Program-made: the position numbers and the translations under genes | NCBI GenBank assembly: GCA_018806985.1 | Contig: JADANN010000070.1 | Coordinates: 186,001 to 250,000, forward strand | Reading direction: 5' to 3' | Source: Angiostrongylus vasorum | Lineage: Eukaryota; Nematoda; Chromadorea; Rhabditida; Metastrongylidae | DNA length: 64,000 bases | Shown: one piece after another, positions 1 to 12,029 of the stretch | Layout: every line of letters starts with the position of its first letter | Position numbering within the stretch: position 1 is the first letter of the stretch | Notes under the pieces: generated by a model | Databases searched by the model: none | Seen by the model: only the letters and a program-made list of their open reading frames with translations | What the model was told of the DNA's origin: nothing

Positions 1-94
1 TCCATAGGTGTTCATCTTCAGCAGTGGTCGGCCAGTGGATCAATGATTCGGTGTCGGATGGAAAAAAATGCTGCTTGGGCTAAGGCAATGTCAA

Positions 95-405
95 ATCAGA
101 GGCCATGTGTGTATTGTATTGCACCTACAACCGCTGTTATGCACCTCAGCCTACTGCAATACACATAGGATCGATCCCCGCGCCCCAAGCTCACCAAGCC
201 CTCCATCTCTCCGGAGTCGGCAAATTGGTACCAGACTTGTCTGAGGTAACAGCACTGACTCGATACATCGGTACCCCACCGCGAGCAATTGTGAAGGCCA
301 GCTATGCATTCAATCACCTCCAAACGATGCTTAATGAAGATGAAGGCACGGCGCATATCTCAGGGATTGACCATCGCCGAAAGCTTTATCCTTTATTCAC
401 CATGG
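95..405 (+). mobile_element. tRNA-derived SINE, copy 1
   Basis: This copy belongs to the family best seen at 2110, 25238, 26779 and 44802. The family starts with a tRNA-like head carrying an A-box-like motif (TGGCGCAGTGG in good copies) and a B-box-like motif (GGATCGATCCC). A conserved body follows, with the phrases 'ggcaaattggtaccagacttgtc' (shortened: ggcaaattggtaccag) and 'atgcattcaatcacctcca'. It ends near 'aaagctttatccttt'. Here the A box is degraded but the B box (GGATCGATCCC near 169) and the whole body are present. The short ORFs across it are not genes. Confidence 0.75.
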
Positions 406-890
406 TTCTTATTTCAAATGTCTCGCTGTCGGCATTTTGGAACTATTTTTGAAGTTTATGTTAAGTCGAATTCGGTATTTTCATTTCGCGCATTCTATAC
501 AATAATTGTAGCGAATAAAATACTGTGACAACTTTTCCAAAGAAAGTATTTTGTAAATCTCTAAGTGCGACGAATGGTTTTTTCTGCTTTCAGCATTCCC
601 CCTTTTTTTCTGCATGCGGCTAGCTCTCGAATGAATGCAAGCAGTGCGGAAAAAAAACCCTGAAACGTACTAAATTGAGTATGAAGGCTACGGTGTCCAC
701 GATCGTTTGGTTTTAACTACTATGGACACTCTAGCGTCCATACAAGAGGAAATGTATTACAATTGCTGTAATGTCACGCTCGTCAAAATGTATAGTTTTC
801 AAATTGCACAATGTGTTATTAATCCGTATTTTTTTCATAGCAAGGTATTATGTAAAGCGTAGTACCAAAGGTGGTGAGATATTTGCAAAC
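406..890. other. intergenic, no gene seen
   Basis: This stretch is AT-rich. I see no exon with convincing splice sites and no repeat that I could match elsewhere in the window. Confidence 0.5.
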
Positions 891-892
891 GT

Positions 893-992
893 GGAATCCC
901 AAGCCATATTCGAGCCTGCGATTACCTTTTCGGGGGCTAACGTGTTAGCCGCTAAACCACTAAGGCCCTCGCTTTGCCTTTCTCTCTGTCAG
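893..992 (-). repeat. tRNA-like repeat head, minus strand
   Basis: Read on the minus strand, this has an A-box-like TTTAGCGGCTAAC and a B-box-like GGCTCGAATAT, about 40 bases apart. A related segment lies at 48443-48535, sharing the cgattacc(c/t)tt...cggggg core. It is probably the head of another tRNA-derived element or a decayed tRNA relic. No complete cloverleaf could be drawn by eye, so it is not called a tRNA gene. Confidence 0.4.
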
Positions 993-1034
993 CTTTTTTT
1001 GCCATCACGGTCTTATCAGCAATAATAATAATTA

Positions 1035-1428
1035 CTTACTCGCTTACTTGATACTTGAACGACCCGTCCTCACCAGTGGTGCGCACCCCAACATAATCAC
1101 CATTTTCGGAGATTTGCCGGCTAAGCCGTTGCGGTTCCCTGGAATACCGAGGACAGTCTGGCTAAAGTCTGCCCCAGGCCGTCACCACGACAGGCAATCG
1201 CAGCCCTTGTGGATCAGAGGGAAATTTGCCACCATGCGACTTTGATACCAGGACGGTGGTGTATCCTGGTATTGGTTTAGTCTTAGCTAGGCTTCTTGAT
1301 GGAAACGCCGGATTCCTTCTCAGCTCGGGAGACCTTGCCGGGGATACGAATCCCCCGGCTGTACATCGCGGTCCGACACCCAGGAACACCTTCCGGCCAC
1401 GATGAGGAGGTAAACCGTTGGGAGGCGT
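1035..1428 (-). repeat. 390-bp dispersed repeat, copy 1
   Basis: This is the reverse orientation of a repeat that runs from 'ccaacggtttaccgcctcat' to 'acgggccgtccaagtatcca'. The same blocks occur at 21198-21583 (minus) and at 23345, 24286, 28693 and 29995 (plus). No terminal inverted repeats were seen, and no open frame is conserved between copies. The ORFs inside it are chance frames. Confidence 0.75.
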
Positions 1429-2105
1429 AATAATTAATTAACTGAAAAAAATGTGTAATTTTCTCTTCTTTTCGCAAAAAACCACCTTATATTACAGAGA
1501 CACTGTTTCGACTCCGTGTGCAACTTTGAAGAAATAACTATTGTATGACGTTTAACATGTTAATGACTATCGTCGATTTCGAGGAGACAAAAACGACGGG
1601 CACTCGTCCGCGATTTAAATATGCCAAGTGCTGTTTTTTTTCAACAACAAAACGATAACTTTTCAACAAGTAGAGAGGTTATGGGGTTGGGAACGTTACA
1701 AACTAATAGAAGAGGTTTTGCTTTGCGTAGATAGAGAACATTGTTACCATGGACAAAATTTTACCATATTTCTTCTGCCGAACGCATTACTATCAGAATT
1801 TGGGAGCATTTTGTCTCTTATGCTGAGTGTTTTGCGATGTTTCTTGTATGCGCCGACCTCATACGCTAGTTGTGACAATCGCGACAACCACTTTTTAGAA
1901 TGCTTCACGATGCGCGTTACAATGCATATATGAATGTACAACCTTCTATGTAAACAGTGAGTATTGTAGGCAAGAAATGTAGGGGTTTAAATGAAGACTG
2001 TAACTATTTTTCGGGTGCGTAAGATTGATCTCTGAACGTTTTTCGCCGATTCTGATTGTGGGCAAGAAATGAAATTATATGACGCAGAATATATACGTAT
2101 ATCAT
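1429..2105. other. intergenic, no gene seen
   Basis: This AT-rich stretch holds small open frames (for example near 1628-1933) with low-complexity, codon-poor composition. No splice-bounded exon or shared repeat was recognised. Confidence 0.4.
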
Positions 2106-2109
2106 ATAC

Positions 2110-2400
2110 ATGGACACGTGTGGCGCAGTGATTGGAGGCGCCACTGCGACACACACGTGGAATCGATCCCGCGCCCATGGCCCACCAAGCTTCCCATCCC
2201 TCCGGAGACGGCAAATTGGTACCAGACTTGTCTGGGAGGATAGCAGCACTGGCTCGTTACATCAGTCGACCACCGCGAGTCATTGTAAAGGTCAGATATG
2301 CATTCAGTCACCTCCAACGATACTTAGTGAAGTCGAATGTATGGTGCATCCTTCAGGGGTTTATACCAACGCGTAGAGCTTTTGGAGCTCTATCGTATAT
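2110..2400 (+). mobile_element. tRNA-derived SINE, copy 2
   Basis: This is a good copy. It has the A-box-like motif GTGGCGCAGTGATTGG at its start and the B-box-like GAATCGATCCC about 45 bases later. The full body follows, and then a (TA)n tract starts at about 2411. The tRNA-like spacing of the two boxes supports RNA polymerase III ancestry. The 3' flank of pure TA is shared with the copies at 44802 and 61728. Confidence 0.85.
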
Positions 2401-2407
2401 TATTATT

Positions 2408-2451
<44 letters not shown>

Positions 2452-2458
2452 TATGTAG
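2408..2458. repeat. (TA)n microsatellite
   Basis: A run of TA dinucleotides directly follows the 3' end of the SINE at 2110-2400. Confidence 0.95.
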
Positions 2459-2539
2459 TAGAGTAATGGCCGGAGATTGATTAGTGGAGCTTCTATCACA
2501 GACAAGGCAAGGTTTGGTGCCAGTCGCGGTTCCGTCGGC

Positions 2540-2775
2540 AACCATCTTATTAGCGCACACTATTTCACGACCATCTGAAGATTTTAGGGAACGAACGCTC
2601 TATTACCGTATGGGGGGAGCTAACGCGTTCCCCACCACACCATGTGGGTCCTTCGTTTCGCCTGTCTTTCAACTGGTTTCCTATTGATCAGTGCCATCAG
2701 CAATCAACCGTCAACGGGATTGATCTGGGTTGTCCAAATCTGCAACGAATCCAGTCAAGCTGCGGCTGTAGTCGA
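2540..2775 (-). mobile_element. MITE-like element, partial, reverse orientation
   Basis: This shares blocks with the element at 50018-50220 in the opposite orientation: 'accacaccatgtgggtccttcgtttcg' (shortened: ccatgtgggtccttcg) and 'gccatcagcaatca'. It also shares an extended tail with 33860-34086, 'gggattgatctgggt...gctgcggctgtag'. The terminal inverted repeat on its right is missing or diverged. Confidence 0.6.
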
Positions 2776-2839
2776 AATCACAATGTGACACACATAGTAC
2801 CCTGCCGTGAAAAAATTGTAATAGGCAGTGAATAAAAAA

Positions 2840-3545
2840 GGTTACATTGAAAATCATGTTATTCTATACAAATTTTGTACTGAAAATTAATTGATGGTTT
2901 CAAACCTGCCTTGCTCTCCACTTTGACCCACTACACAATTTTCGATGCAGAGTTCTAAAACCTTTTAGGCTAATACGTCATAAAGTGAAGCCTCTTAATG
3001 ATGTTTCTCCGTCATCTCATTTCTAGCTGAGAAAGATCAACTATAAGCTGTCCCACCTTTTGAGGACAGAGCTGGCGTTACCATGAACAATCTTCGTCAA
3101 GCGGTTAAAGAATTCCCGGTGGCCTTGGAAATTTAAGAAATGGAAGTCATTTTTCAGAGGGACACAGTGGCCACTATAACGGCTAAACTGGTCAGTTTTC
3201 TACTGTTGGATTACTGTTTCCCACCTTCTTGTCATCAATCAGCAGCTTATACAACGCAGGTGTTGTAGCAACTATCTTCTATAGAAAGTTGCGCTCTAAC
3301 CGATTGTTAACTTAACAGTTTACAAAGGACCTTTTTTTTGGATGGGCTCACCTCTTTGGCGAGGGACTGCTGGCGTTGAAGAGAGCAGCCATTGAAAAGA
3401 GAGTTACCTTTGAGGAAACGACGGAGACCTCTTTCTTCTATTTAGTGAACTTCAGCAGTTGTGGCCACAACAGAGCAATGAAAGAAACTTTACACTATCG
3501 TTCTGTAAAATGAAAAAGATAAAGTTCCGGACGTTGATCAATCCC
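2840..3545. other. intergenic, no gene seen
   Basis: Unique-looking AT-rich DNA. No ORF, splice-bounded exon or repeat match was recognised. Confidence 0.5.
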
Positions 3546-3556
3546 TGATCAATTCG

Positions 3557-3559
<3 letters not shown>

Positions 3560-3596
<37 letters not shown>

Positions 3597-3635
3597 CTAT
3601 ATATTCGCTATATATATGTATTACTATATACTGCT
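3560..3635. repeat. (TA)n microsatellite
   Basis: A TA dinucleotide run, then imperfect TATA-rich sequence, lies immediately before the SINE copy at 3640. Confidence 0.9.
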
Positions 3636-3639
3636 TAAA

Positions 3640-3862
3640 GGGCGCGTGCGGGGCAGTGGTTGGAGACGCCACTTCAACACACACGTGGAATAGATCCCCG
3701 AGCCCATGGCTTATCAAGTCTTCCATCCCTCCGGTGTCGGCAAATTGGTACCAGAATTCTCTGGGAGGATAGCAGCACTGGTTCGATACATATGAAGTTG
3801 AATGCATGGCGCATCGCTCAGGGAGTGATCAACGCCGAAAGCTTTATCCTTTTATCTTTTGT
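3640..3862 (+). mobile_element. tRNA-derived SINE, copy 3, internally deleted
   Basis: The head has GGGCAGTGGTTGGAGACG and GAATAGATCCCC as degraded A and B boxes. The body is intact to 'agcagcactggttcgatacat' (shortened: agcactggttcgatac). It then jumps to the distal 'gaagttgaatgcatggcgca' block, so about 60 bases of the family's middle are missing. Confidence 0.8.
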
Positions 3863-3864
3863 AT

Positions 3865-5325
3865 ATTCGCTCATTCCATACGATAACGGCGATTCATTGC
3901 GGCGACTGCAAAGGTTGCAGCAACCAATAGTTTCGTAAGCTGAAGAGTTCTGCTAGAGGCTTCCTTATCCCTGTTATGTGACTTATTGAAGAATATCCTG
4001 GGAACCCTTGTGTACCACCTCCTCAAGGTCAAAATTTACTCGAAAGCTACAACCAGGGAACGTTGTCTGTGGATACAAAAGACCGGATGGCGTTGTAGTA
4101 GGCAGGGAGAACTCGCAAGCGATGCGCCACTTATTTGCCTTTCTTTACTTTTTCTGTTTCATAAACATTAGTTATTTGTTCCCATTCGTATTATTGATAC
4201 ATACACATGTTTTCCTATGTTTATATTTGTTTTTGGAGAAACGGCTCTCATCTGTCTTCGGCATGAATGATGGATACAAGTAGAGATATCATTCTACCTA
4301 TGAGCTTACACGTGATTGGTACAAATATCTTGTATGTTATACTTTCCTTATATAGTACGTCTTAAATCGTATGTGTTTCTATTGTATTGCAGATACCATA
4401 TATATTTGTACTTGTTTACATAATTTATGCATTAATACATCACCTGACACCTGCGGTCCGGAGTTTTGCAAACATCTCAGCACCAGTGTGGTTGGATTTA
4501 TGCATTGTTTGACAAGCAAGTCCAAACTGATCAAATCTTAGTGGATTCACAACTTGAACGTCAACTAAGCATCAAATGAAGCCAATTTTCTTAAAAATAA
4601 TCCCCAAAAAAAGCAATCTGCTTAGTCCCGCTACTACAAAAAGCATTTGGTTTCTTGTGAACGCAATATTTGGCGTTAGTTTACAGCGTTTTGTGAATAT
4701 ATTTTTCGAACAACATCCATATGAGAAAATGGTGTTCTGCGAGAAAAATTTTAAGCTTTCTCCATAGAAATAGATCTTGGAAATAGCTCTGCTTTGTGAG
4801 ATGGCGGAAAATGTGTTGAAACATCGATATTAAAGTCACAAGTTCTTGACTGCTTTCTGCGGATGCGTCCACTGTGCCCAATCTCTACTATGTAATCGTA
4901 ACTGGGAAGGCAAAGGTCAGTAGATTCCAATCGCATTTATTTCACTTGACATTAGTTTAAATTTGAAAGATTGAATTATTCTCTAGTATGTATACGTTTA
5001 AATCTGTGCGAATCATTGCGAATAATATGTCAAGGATTTGTTTTGATATTTCGCAACCCTATTGACAAATTCTTCCAAATATTATTCAGGAGTCGTGAAT
5101 AGGAGAATATCAGTTAGAAGCGCAAGAGCAAATGGAAATTTTGCGGATGTAGCATGCAAGCTCTTCGCATTCTTTCTATGGTCAATGTGTCAACGCTTGG
5201 AGGTACCTCTCTCCGCTTCCACCAACTATTAATAAGTAAGAGATGTCTGGAACGTATAGGGAAATTGATATGTGTAGTTGGACGTGCACAGTCGTTCAAG
5301 TGTACTACTCATTCCTCCGGGGCGG
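3865..5325. other. intergenic, little recognisable
   Basis: A short fragment at 4439-4490 matches one end of the MITE-like family ('acctgcggtccggagttt' and 'caaacatctcagca'). The rest is AT-rich with short open frames that lack splice context. No gene is called. Confidence 0.45.
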
Positions 5326-5327
5326 AG

Positions 5328-5470
5328 ATAGCGCAGCGGTTAGTGCTGCTTTCGATCAGGGAAACAAAAGCGCTATTCGACCCTACCCCAACGCTCTCCC
5401 CACTTCACGTGGAAACGACTTAAACCTAGCAGTCTCCGAGATTTCAGGAAGAATCGACTCTACCAGCATT
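5328..5470 (+). repeat. tRNA-like repeat head
   Basis: An A-box-like motif TAGCGCAGCGGTTAG near 5327-5341 is followed about 40 bases later by a B-box-like TATTCGACCCTA. Similar heads lie on the minus strand at 55000-55088 and 61552-61630. This looks like a second, older tRNA-derived family rather than a functional tRNA. Confidence 0.4.
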
Positions 5471-5479
5471 CTACGATAT

Positions 5480-6205
5480 TCGTAAAGAAGATGTAATCCT
5501 CAAGCACCACCCGAAACAACACTCGAAATGTTCGAAGACCACTGTGGATGTTGGATTCGACGAAACGAATCGAATGCAAGAAATGGTGAGCTCCCCAAAG
5601 TAGATGTAATGACGAGTTATGTACAAATGAAAAGAAAAAATAAAGAAGCATTTTTTCTCTAGGCCAGTCTCCTAATATCCATATTCTGTGACTCGTCTAC
5701 CTCTCGCGTCTCCACGATGGACGATAAACTCCAAAGCCACTACGCCCTTCTGCGTTTGGGGGTCCTGCAATGCGTTGAAACCCCCAGCTCTCTACTAGAC
5801 CTTAATGCGCATTTCCATCGCGTTACCATGGAACGCAGTCTGATGAAGCTGCCACGAGAAATAGCCCAGGATCATGAAAGAGCTAGGGTACTGCGATTGA
5901 ACCGTAGGCTGTAGTCGCCTGATGCATTCATGACGTCGGGTTTCGTACAGAATTGTTGGAGATGAATGTTACTTCACGAGCAAATTCCTCCCAACTGATT
6001 CGAGACACCCTTCTTCGAATTCCTCTAAAACAGTTGACAAATCAAGAAGATCATCACTGTTAATGAACAGATGAGGCACGGTGGAAAAGGTGATGTTTCC
6101 ATACCACGCCTTTATTATAAGGAGACAATACGAGAAAGCACAAGAATCTATATAGGTGGTTTCCATAATTAATGAGAAAAACTTTTGATAACCATGAATT
6201 TCTTT
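5480..6205. other. intergenic, no gene seen
   Basis: Short frames only. The ORF at 5717-5914 has no splice or start context, and I do not recognise it. Confidence 0.4.
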
Positions 6206-6208
6206 CAC

Positions 6209-8450
6209 ATGAGGGATCTCGAGACGGCTAGTCGCTACGTGGAGCGTCCCCCAAGTGGCGGGTAGCGAGCTAATCGCAGACCAAAAGAGACCGGATGTAT
6301 CCCTGAGACACAGGTGGATCCAGGGGATGGACTCCCTGTTTCTGTTACCGCGATTGTCACAAACTTTCTGTATTCATGCATGCGTGTATGGGTGCGTTCC
6401 ACTTTATGCGGATTGTATTCTCACAAGTCAGTTCGGCCCAAAAGCCTGCAATCAAGTGATAGAGAAGTATATTGGAGGCGGTTAGGAGTCGCCTCCAACA
6501 AATAAGTTCCATGTCCACTCAGAGAGCCTGGTAAGCTACCTGTGAGTATACGTAGCTCCCACGTTCAGAGCTCAGCAAGCTATACGTGGGTACCAGAAAG
6601 CTAAACATACTAAAAGAAACGGGCCTCATTCCCTTGACCACGAAAGAGTCCCGATTCGGCAGCGTTAACTAGGACGAGTACGGAGAGGTTGCTAAAATGT
6701 CAGCGATATTCTGAGCTGCCTAAACCCCAAAAGAACGGAGGTGACGATCTGTGACTACAATGCACGAACACCCAAGAGTTAGAATGGAACGAAAAAAAGG
6801 TGAGCTGCTGCCTGAGTTTATCATGACGACCAAGACCATCCATGGTAACTCGCAATTGCAGAAGCTCTACTCTTAACGCAGGACGTGGGGGACTCTCAGT
6901 GGAGACTACCATAACGAGATAGACCACATCATAGTAAATCGAAGATTTTACCTTGCCGATGTCACCGTTTTCCCAAAATCCTACGCGGGATCAGATCACC
7001 GCATCCTTAGATCAAGATTTTCTCGTAGAAAGGAGAAAAAGCCGCTAAATTCTAAAAGCGAAGTCTCAAAGCCACCATAAACTGGGAATTATTCGATTCA
7101 TAAGTCGACTGTTGGGCAGAAGCTCTTCTATATAATACGATCGGCTCGTTCACCGTCTTCACGTTAGCGCTATGAAAGATGAGAGTTCGAAACTCACTAA
7201 GAGACGTCTTTCTCCAGGAACACTCGAGCAGATATGCCAGAATGGAACATACGATAACAAGACTCACTGAAGTATCGCGAGAGTACAAAAGACCGCTCTG
7301 TCTCACTTTCATCGATTCAAAGAAGGCACTTGAGTCATCTGAGATATAAGAAATCACGGAAGGCCTTGACATTCAAGGAGTCCCTAATCAGTACATAAAG
7401 ATTCTTCGTGAGCTGTACAAAAAATTTCACAACCAAGGAATCACCACTCTACAACGATATTAACATCGACGTCAGAAGATGGGTTAGGCAAAAGCGATGC
7501 TGTCTCGCCAAAATTATTTACTGCCACCCTCGCGAAAGTCATGTGAACATTGGAATGGGAGAACATGGGAGTGAAAATCGATGGTCGGCAATTACACCAC
7601 CTTAGCTTTACTGAGCATATCGTTCTTATAAAAACAAATGTTAGCCAAGTGGAATGAATGCTTTTCGACTTTGATAAAGCCTATGGAAAGATTGGTCTCT
7701 GACTAGATCTCACAAAAAACGATGTGCTTGAGGAACGGAATGATTTCGCATGCCCTTCACGCTCAACGGAACGAATATCTCCGAATGCTCCAGTTATGTC
7801 TATATAGGTCGGGAAATCAATATGACGAACGACTTAGCTCCAGAGCTGAGCAGAAGGAAATGAGCGGCCTGGGGAACTTTCAACAGCATCGAGGATATAG
7901 TGAGGAAAGCAAAGAACACCCGATTCCGTGCCCACCTTTTCGACTCAACGGTCCTTGTTGCCCTAACGTATGCGTCAGAAACCTGGTCGCTGTGTAAGCA
8001 GGATGAAAGAACACACAGCGTTATCGAACACACAGTCGAAAGGACGATGCTAGGAGTATCCGTGTCACACAAGTAAGGGCAGGGGATCCGAAGATCCAAC
8101 CTGAGTCTACGATCAAAAAATCAAAGTTGCCGTTCAATGCGCCAAACAGTCGAATATGAGGTAGACCAGAGGCGTAATGCGTATGAACGACAACCGATGG
8201 ACAGGAGCCGTTAATGAGTGGATTCCTCGTGATGTCAAATGCACTGCAGGAAGATCGCCAACCCGATGGTCAGAGTTCTTCACGAAAAGACTAGAAGAAA
8301 GATATGATGCTCAAAGCGCTCTTAGAGCAGGCAGAACCCACTGAGCCACTCTTGCACGCGGCAAGGAAAAGTAGAAGATTTACTGACTCCGAGTCACTCG
8401 GTGATCAACGGGACTAAACGTGATACAAGTGACTATTGATTCATTGATGA
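6209..8450 (+). mobile_element. RTE-type LINE, decayed copy A
   Basis: This sequence is colinear with the minus-strand LINE at 35640-39053. Both begin at 'atgagggatctcgag'. They share the 5' leader (gcggattgtattct, aagcctgcaatcaagtga) and the reverse-transcriptase downstream region. The same 3' end, 'gatcaacgg(g/a)acta', is followed by short imperfect TGAC/TGAT-type repeats, as in RTE elements. Compared with copy B, most of the endonuclease domain (after about 6770) and large parts of the reverse transcriptase are deleted. All frames are interrupted. It is a dead remnant. Confidence 0.8.
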
Positions 8451-8464
8451 CTACCTTTCCTATT

Positions 8465-8570
8465 GGCACGTGTGGCGCGGTGGTCGGTTGCGCACTGCTA
8501 CACAAACATGGGATCGATCCCAGCGCACGTGACTCACCAAGCCTTCCATCCTTCCGGGGTTGTGGCAGAA
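8465..8570 (+). mobile_element. tRNA-derived SINE, head only
   Basis: The A box GTGGCGCGGTGGTCGG and B box GGATCGATCCC are intact, and the copy stops after 'ccatccttccggggt'. It abuts the 3' end of LINE copy A, which may be chance or reflect insertion next to a LINE end. Confidence 0.8.
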
Positions 8571-8574
8571 TAGA

Positions 8575-9955
8575 TTATCGTATAATGATATCGTTCTCAT
8601 AAAGCTCTGAGGAAGACGACGCAAATCGAAAAAAAGCCATTTTGAAACAAACGTTGATATAACATCCTATTTCTACTAATCGAGAACATAACAGCTCACT
8701 GCGCCATTCTGTGATTAAAAGAAAGTTGGCCTTAGAAACTGATGGCATGTCGTGATATGAGAGTTGACGGGGTTTTATTATATTGCATTTTACTTGTTGG
8801 TTTTTATGAATCAACGTCACACATTCTGCAAATCCCAATACTTAGTTCATTAATTTGTTCTCTCGCTTCTACCAACCATCAGGGTTTCTGTTTGGTAGTG
8901 CATTCTGGTGCAAATTAATGACTTTGTCTTCTTTGCGAATATTGCTGAATGTTAGGCGATTAGATTTTCACTGGAATCCTAGGACACCGCTGCTAGAGCG
9001 TTCTCTGTTCATCATAACATGCATGCGCCATCCTTTGTATATTGTAAAGATCCTTCCCAGAAAAGTCTGGTATCCACTTTTCTAGTCCTGTGATATAGGT
9101 AGCTTTGTCACCTACGGCATGCACAGCATATCATCCAACCGCTTTTCTCGTTCGCTGCTATTGCGTTATCACTGCAATATTCGCGCTCTATTGCTGCTTC
9201 TGCGCGCCTGAAACTTGAACAAAGAAACGTCGCAAAACTGACCTTTAAAAGATAACATAGAACGACGAATGGATTTCAGTGAGGGTCCGCATATGGAGCG
9301 ATGACTAGTCAAGTAAATAATCGTTGTATGATTCTGCTTTAATGTTCATTCTGTGAATTAATAAAGCTACTGCTGAACTGCTACTATAGATCTTATCGCA
9401 ACAGCCACGACATGGTTTTTGTAAATTTGGCCGTTGCTTCAGTTCTGCTGTTCAACAGCCATCCATTACGGTGTCAGGTATTCTCATTATTTACTTGCTT
9501 TGTATCTTAGAACTAGTATGTTTTGTTGCCTGCCTTTCGGTGCCACTTGTTCATATAACCGTTTTTGCATAGGTTATTTCGAACGCTTAGAAATGGAAGC
9601 CAGTTTTTCTAGTTTTTTAGGGTAAACTTAATATACTTTGGCTGTGCGTTTAACAACTCAGACGATCCAACTTCTTTGCGTGGAGCAGATTAATAAACAA
9701 CCAAATGTATATCGACAGTAATAGCCGGAGATCGTTTACCGGAATTTCTGCCCCTACACATAAAGGCAATTGCAAAGCTCGGCGCCAGTCGCTGTTTCAC
9801 AACCCTCTCATTTAGGCGAAGTACTTTCCTGGCAATCTAAAAAATTGCCCAGTTTAGGGATTCGAGGGCCATGAGCTGCTAAGACTTCCCTTATTGTAGT
9901 CTGTTTAGTAGTTCTTTATGTGCTCAAATTTTACTCTTTAAAGTACTGGAAGATA
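8575..9955. other. intergenic, old repeat debris
   Basis: The segment near 9715-9840 ('tagccggagatcgttta', 'ggcgccagtcgc') resembles 2463-2555 and so is part of a dispersed family. No gene was recognised. Confidence 0.4.
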
Positions 9956-9961
9956 TCAAAG

Positions 9962-10195
9962 ACGCCTGTAGCACAATAGTAAGACGTCCCCCCTCCACAC
10001 ACACATGGTAGTTGGTTCGATGCAGCTCCCTTGGCTCACCAAGGCATCCTTCACTTCAGGTTGACAAATTGGTACTAGACCCGCCTGAGAGGATGGCAAC
10101 AGTAGCTTGACACATCGGTAGTCTACCGGAAGTCATTATATAAGCCAGATATCTACGCAATCACATATAACGATGTTTGATGAAGTCCATCTTTT
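9962..10195 (+). mobile_element. tRNA-derived SINE, diverged copy
   Basis: The head reads TGTAGCACAATAGTAAGACG (A box degraded) and TTGGTTCGATGC (B-box-like). The body phrases 'gacaaattggtactagac' and 'gaggatggcaacagtagct' are recognisable. It is more diverged than most other copies in this window. Confidence 0.6.
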
Positions 10196-10199
10196 CTAT

Positions 10200-11700
10200 T
10201 TGCGCCCACATTTGAGAACGACAAACTTGTTCCAAGCACATACTTTGTGGAAGCCACAATATCGAAAGCTCACATAACTAATGAAAATATCTTAGTGTCG
10301 TTGTTGCTGAGAAAAATCCAACTTCCTGGCGAGGAATTTCGATCAAAAAACGGTTTGTTTGATTGTTGAGCGCGAAGGAAAGTTGTTCATAGAACATCCT
10401 TTGGTGCAGCATTTGTGCTGGATGACGTATCGACCGAACAGAAAATATTTATTAAAGACTTATTCCGTGAAATAAATAGACGGGACGAAAAGGGATTAGA
10501 GCAAGGGTCTCAATGCATGCCGTCACAAATTTATTACTAATGAATAGTTCAGCGAGCATCAGTGAACCTCATTTGCCCTTCATCAATCACCAGAGTTATA
10601 CGGTTGACTCCGCTCGCGCCAGGAACATGAAGGGTTGACACTTTGTACTGTGCCTTTTGAGCTGTCATTGGATATTGAGAAGCCAGGGGTTGTTATGAAA
10701 GGCTGAGCCACTGCATGTGTAAATTCTTGGCCACAAACGTTGTGTAGTTCTCGTAAATTCAGAAGCGTTGATATTCTATTTGCTTAATAGCATAGATTCC
10801 TATGTCTGACAAATTGGTAAAAAAAAAACCTATTCAGCGTATCTGGATTGGAGCTGGTTCCTTTCTATTGATCATCCCCTTTCATTGTTGTCTTGCATTC
10901 ATCTGCCAAGACAACAAAAAAATTTATCATAACATTCTTTTCATGCAATTTTACATTACCGAGTTACTGCACCACTTCTTCCTTATCAAATCTTTGTCCA
11001 AAAGTTTCACCGGTTGTCGTACATAACAATAGTGGGCGTATACTTTTTCCTGTCGGTAACACAATGAGATTAAGAAAACAGTAATGCTGTGTTTTTTGAA
11101 TTCTTAGTACACCCGAGGAAATCAGGCCTGTTAAGGTACAATGTTACCGAACTGTTTCCTGGAGGAAACACAACAACGCGTAGTGTTTCTGTGACTTCGC
11201 ACATTCATGCGAAACGGTATTCCAGCTCTTACTTCGATCGTCATTCAAGTATACTGAGCTAAGGACAAACTGTTGTGAGACCAAATATGTTAAAACGAAG
11301 ATATTAAGCGACGTTTAATTCTATTTAAAAATGGTATATAGAACATTATAAATGAAAAATTATTTTGACCTGGGAAAGCGACTGAAGCTTCCATATCATA
11401 AAGTCGGACATTTCAGAACCGGCATTGTATGAACAGTTGAGTGATCTACACCGCCGGGCCTACTTCCCGAAAACAGTAGAACAGAGTAATTGCGACACTC
11501 TCTGCATCATTCGAGAAGACAGAATCTTGAAATGGGTGACTGAAGGCTTGTGTTTACTCAAGTCACCCAATGACTACACTAGTGGTTGAGGTAAGATTGA
11601 AGAGGATCGAGAAACAAGAAAAAAATAAGATCTCTAGGCAAGTGAATGCTACATAAACGCGACTTGTTGGCCTAGGTTTATTTGGTTTTTGAATTTTTTC
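10200..11700. other. intergenic, no gene seen
   Basis: AT-rich DNA with only short frames. No repeat match or splice-bounded exon was recognised. Confidence 0.4.
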
Positions 11701-11717
11701 TTATTGATTTCTTCCAG

Positions 11718-11817
11718 ATGTTTATTAAATTGCACGACGAACGAGATTTGGCTTATCCTCATCTGCGAATAACCACTGCAACAATCGCCGAAGAAGGAGC
11801 GCTGGAAATCTTACTCG
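11718..11817 (+). CDS. candidate coding exon, unidentified
   Basis: An ATG lies directly behind the acceptor 'gatttcttccag' and opens 33 codons to a GTAGCG donor, ending in codon phase 1. The peptide starts MFIKLHDERDLAYPHL and looks protein-like. The ATG right at the AG could be a trans-spliced first exon or an internal exon. I do not recognise the product. It may belong with the candidate at 13917, but no phase-consistent chain was completed. Confidence 0.3.
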
Positions 11818-11937
11818 GTAGCGAATATTGCTTTGTTTCGCCATTGTCTATTTTATCACAAAGCTTAAATATATGCCGTTACATAGAGAACAACAACGTC
11901 AGAGGGAACTCGCTTTAGCTCAACAAGGTCTTAACAA

Positions 11938-11939
11938 CA

Positions 11940-11995
<56 letters not shown>

Positions 11996-12026
11996 CATGG
12001 ATATATAAATATATATATATATATAT
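11938..12026. repeat. (TA)n microsatellite
   Basis: A long TA run, then a short unique stretch, then a second shorter TA run. The open frames here on both strands encode only alternating I/Y and are artefacts of the repeat. Confidence 0.95.
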
Positions 12027-12029
12027 GCC

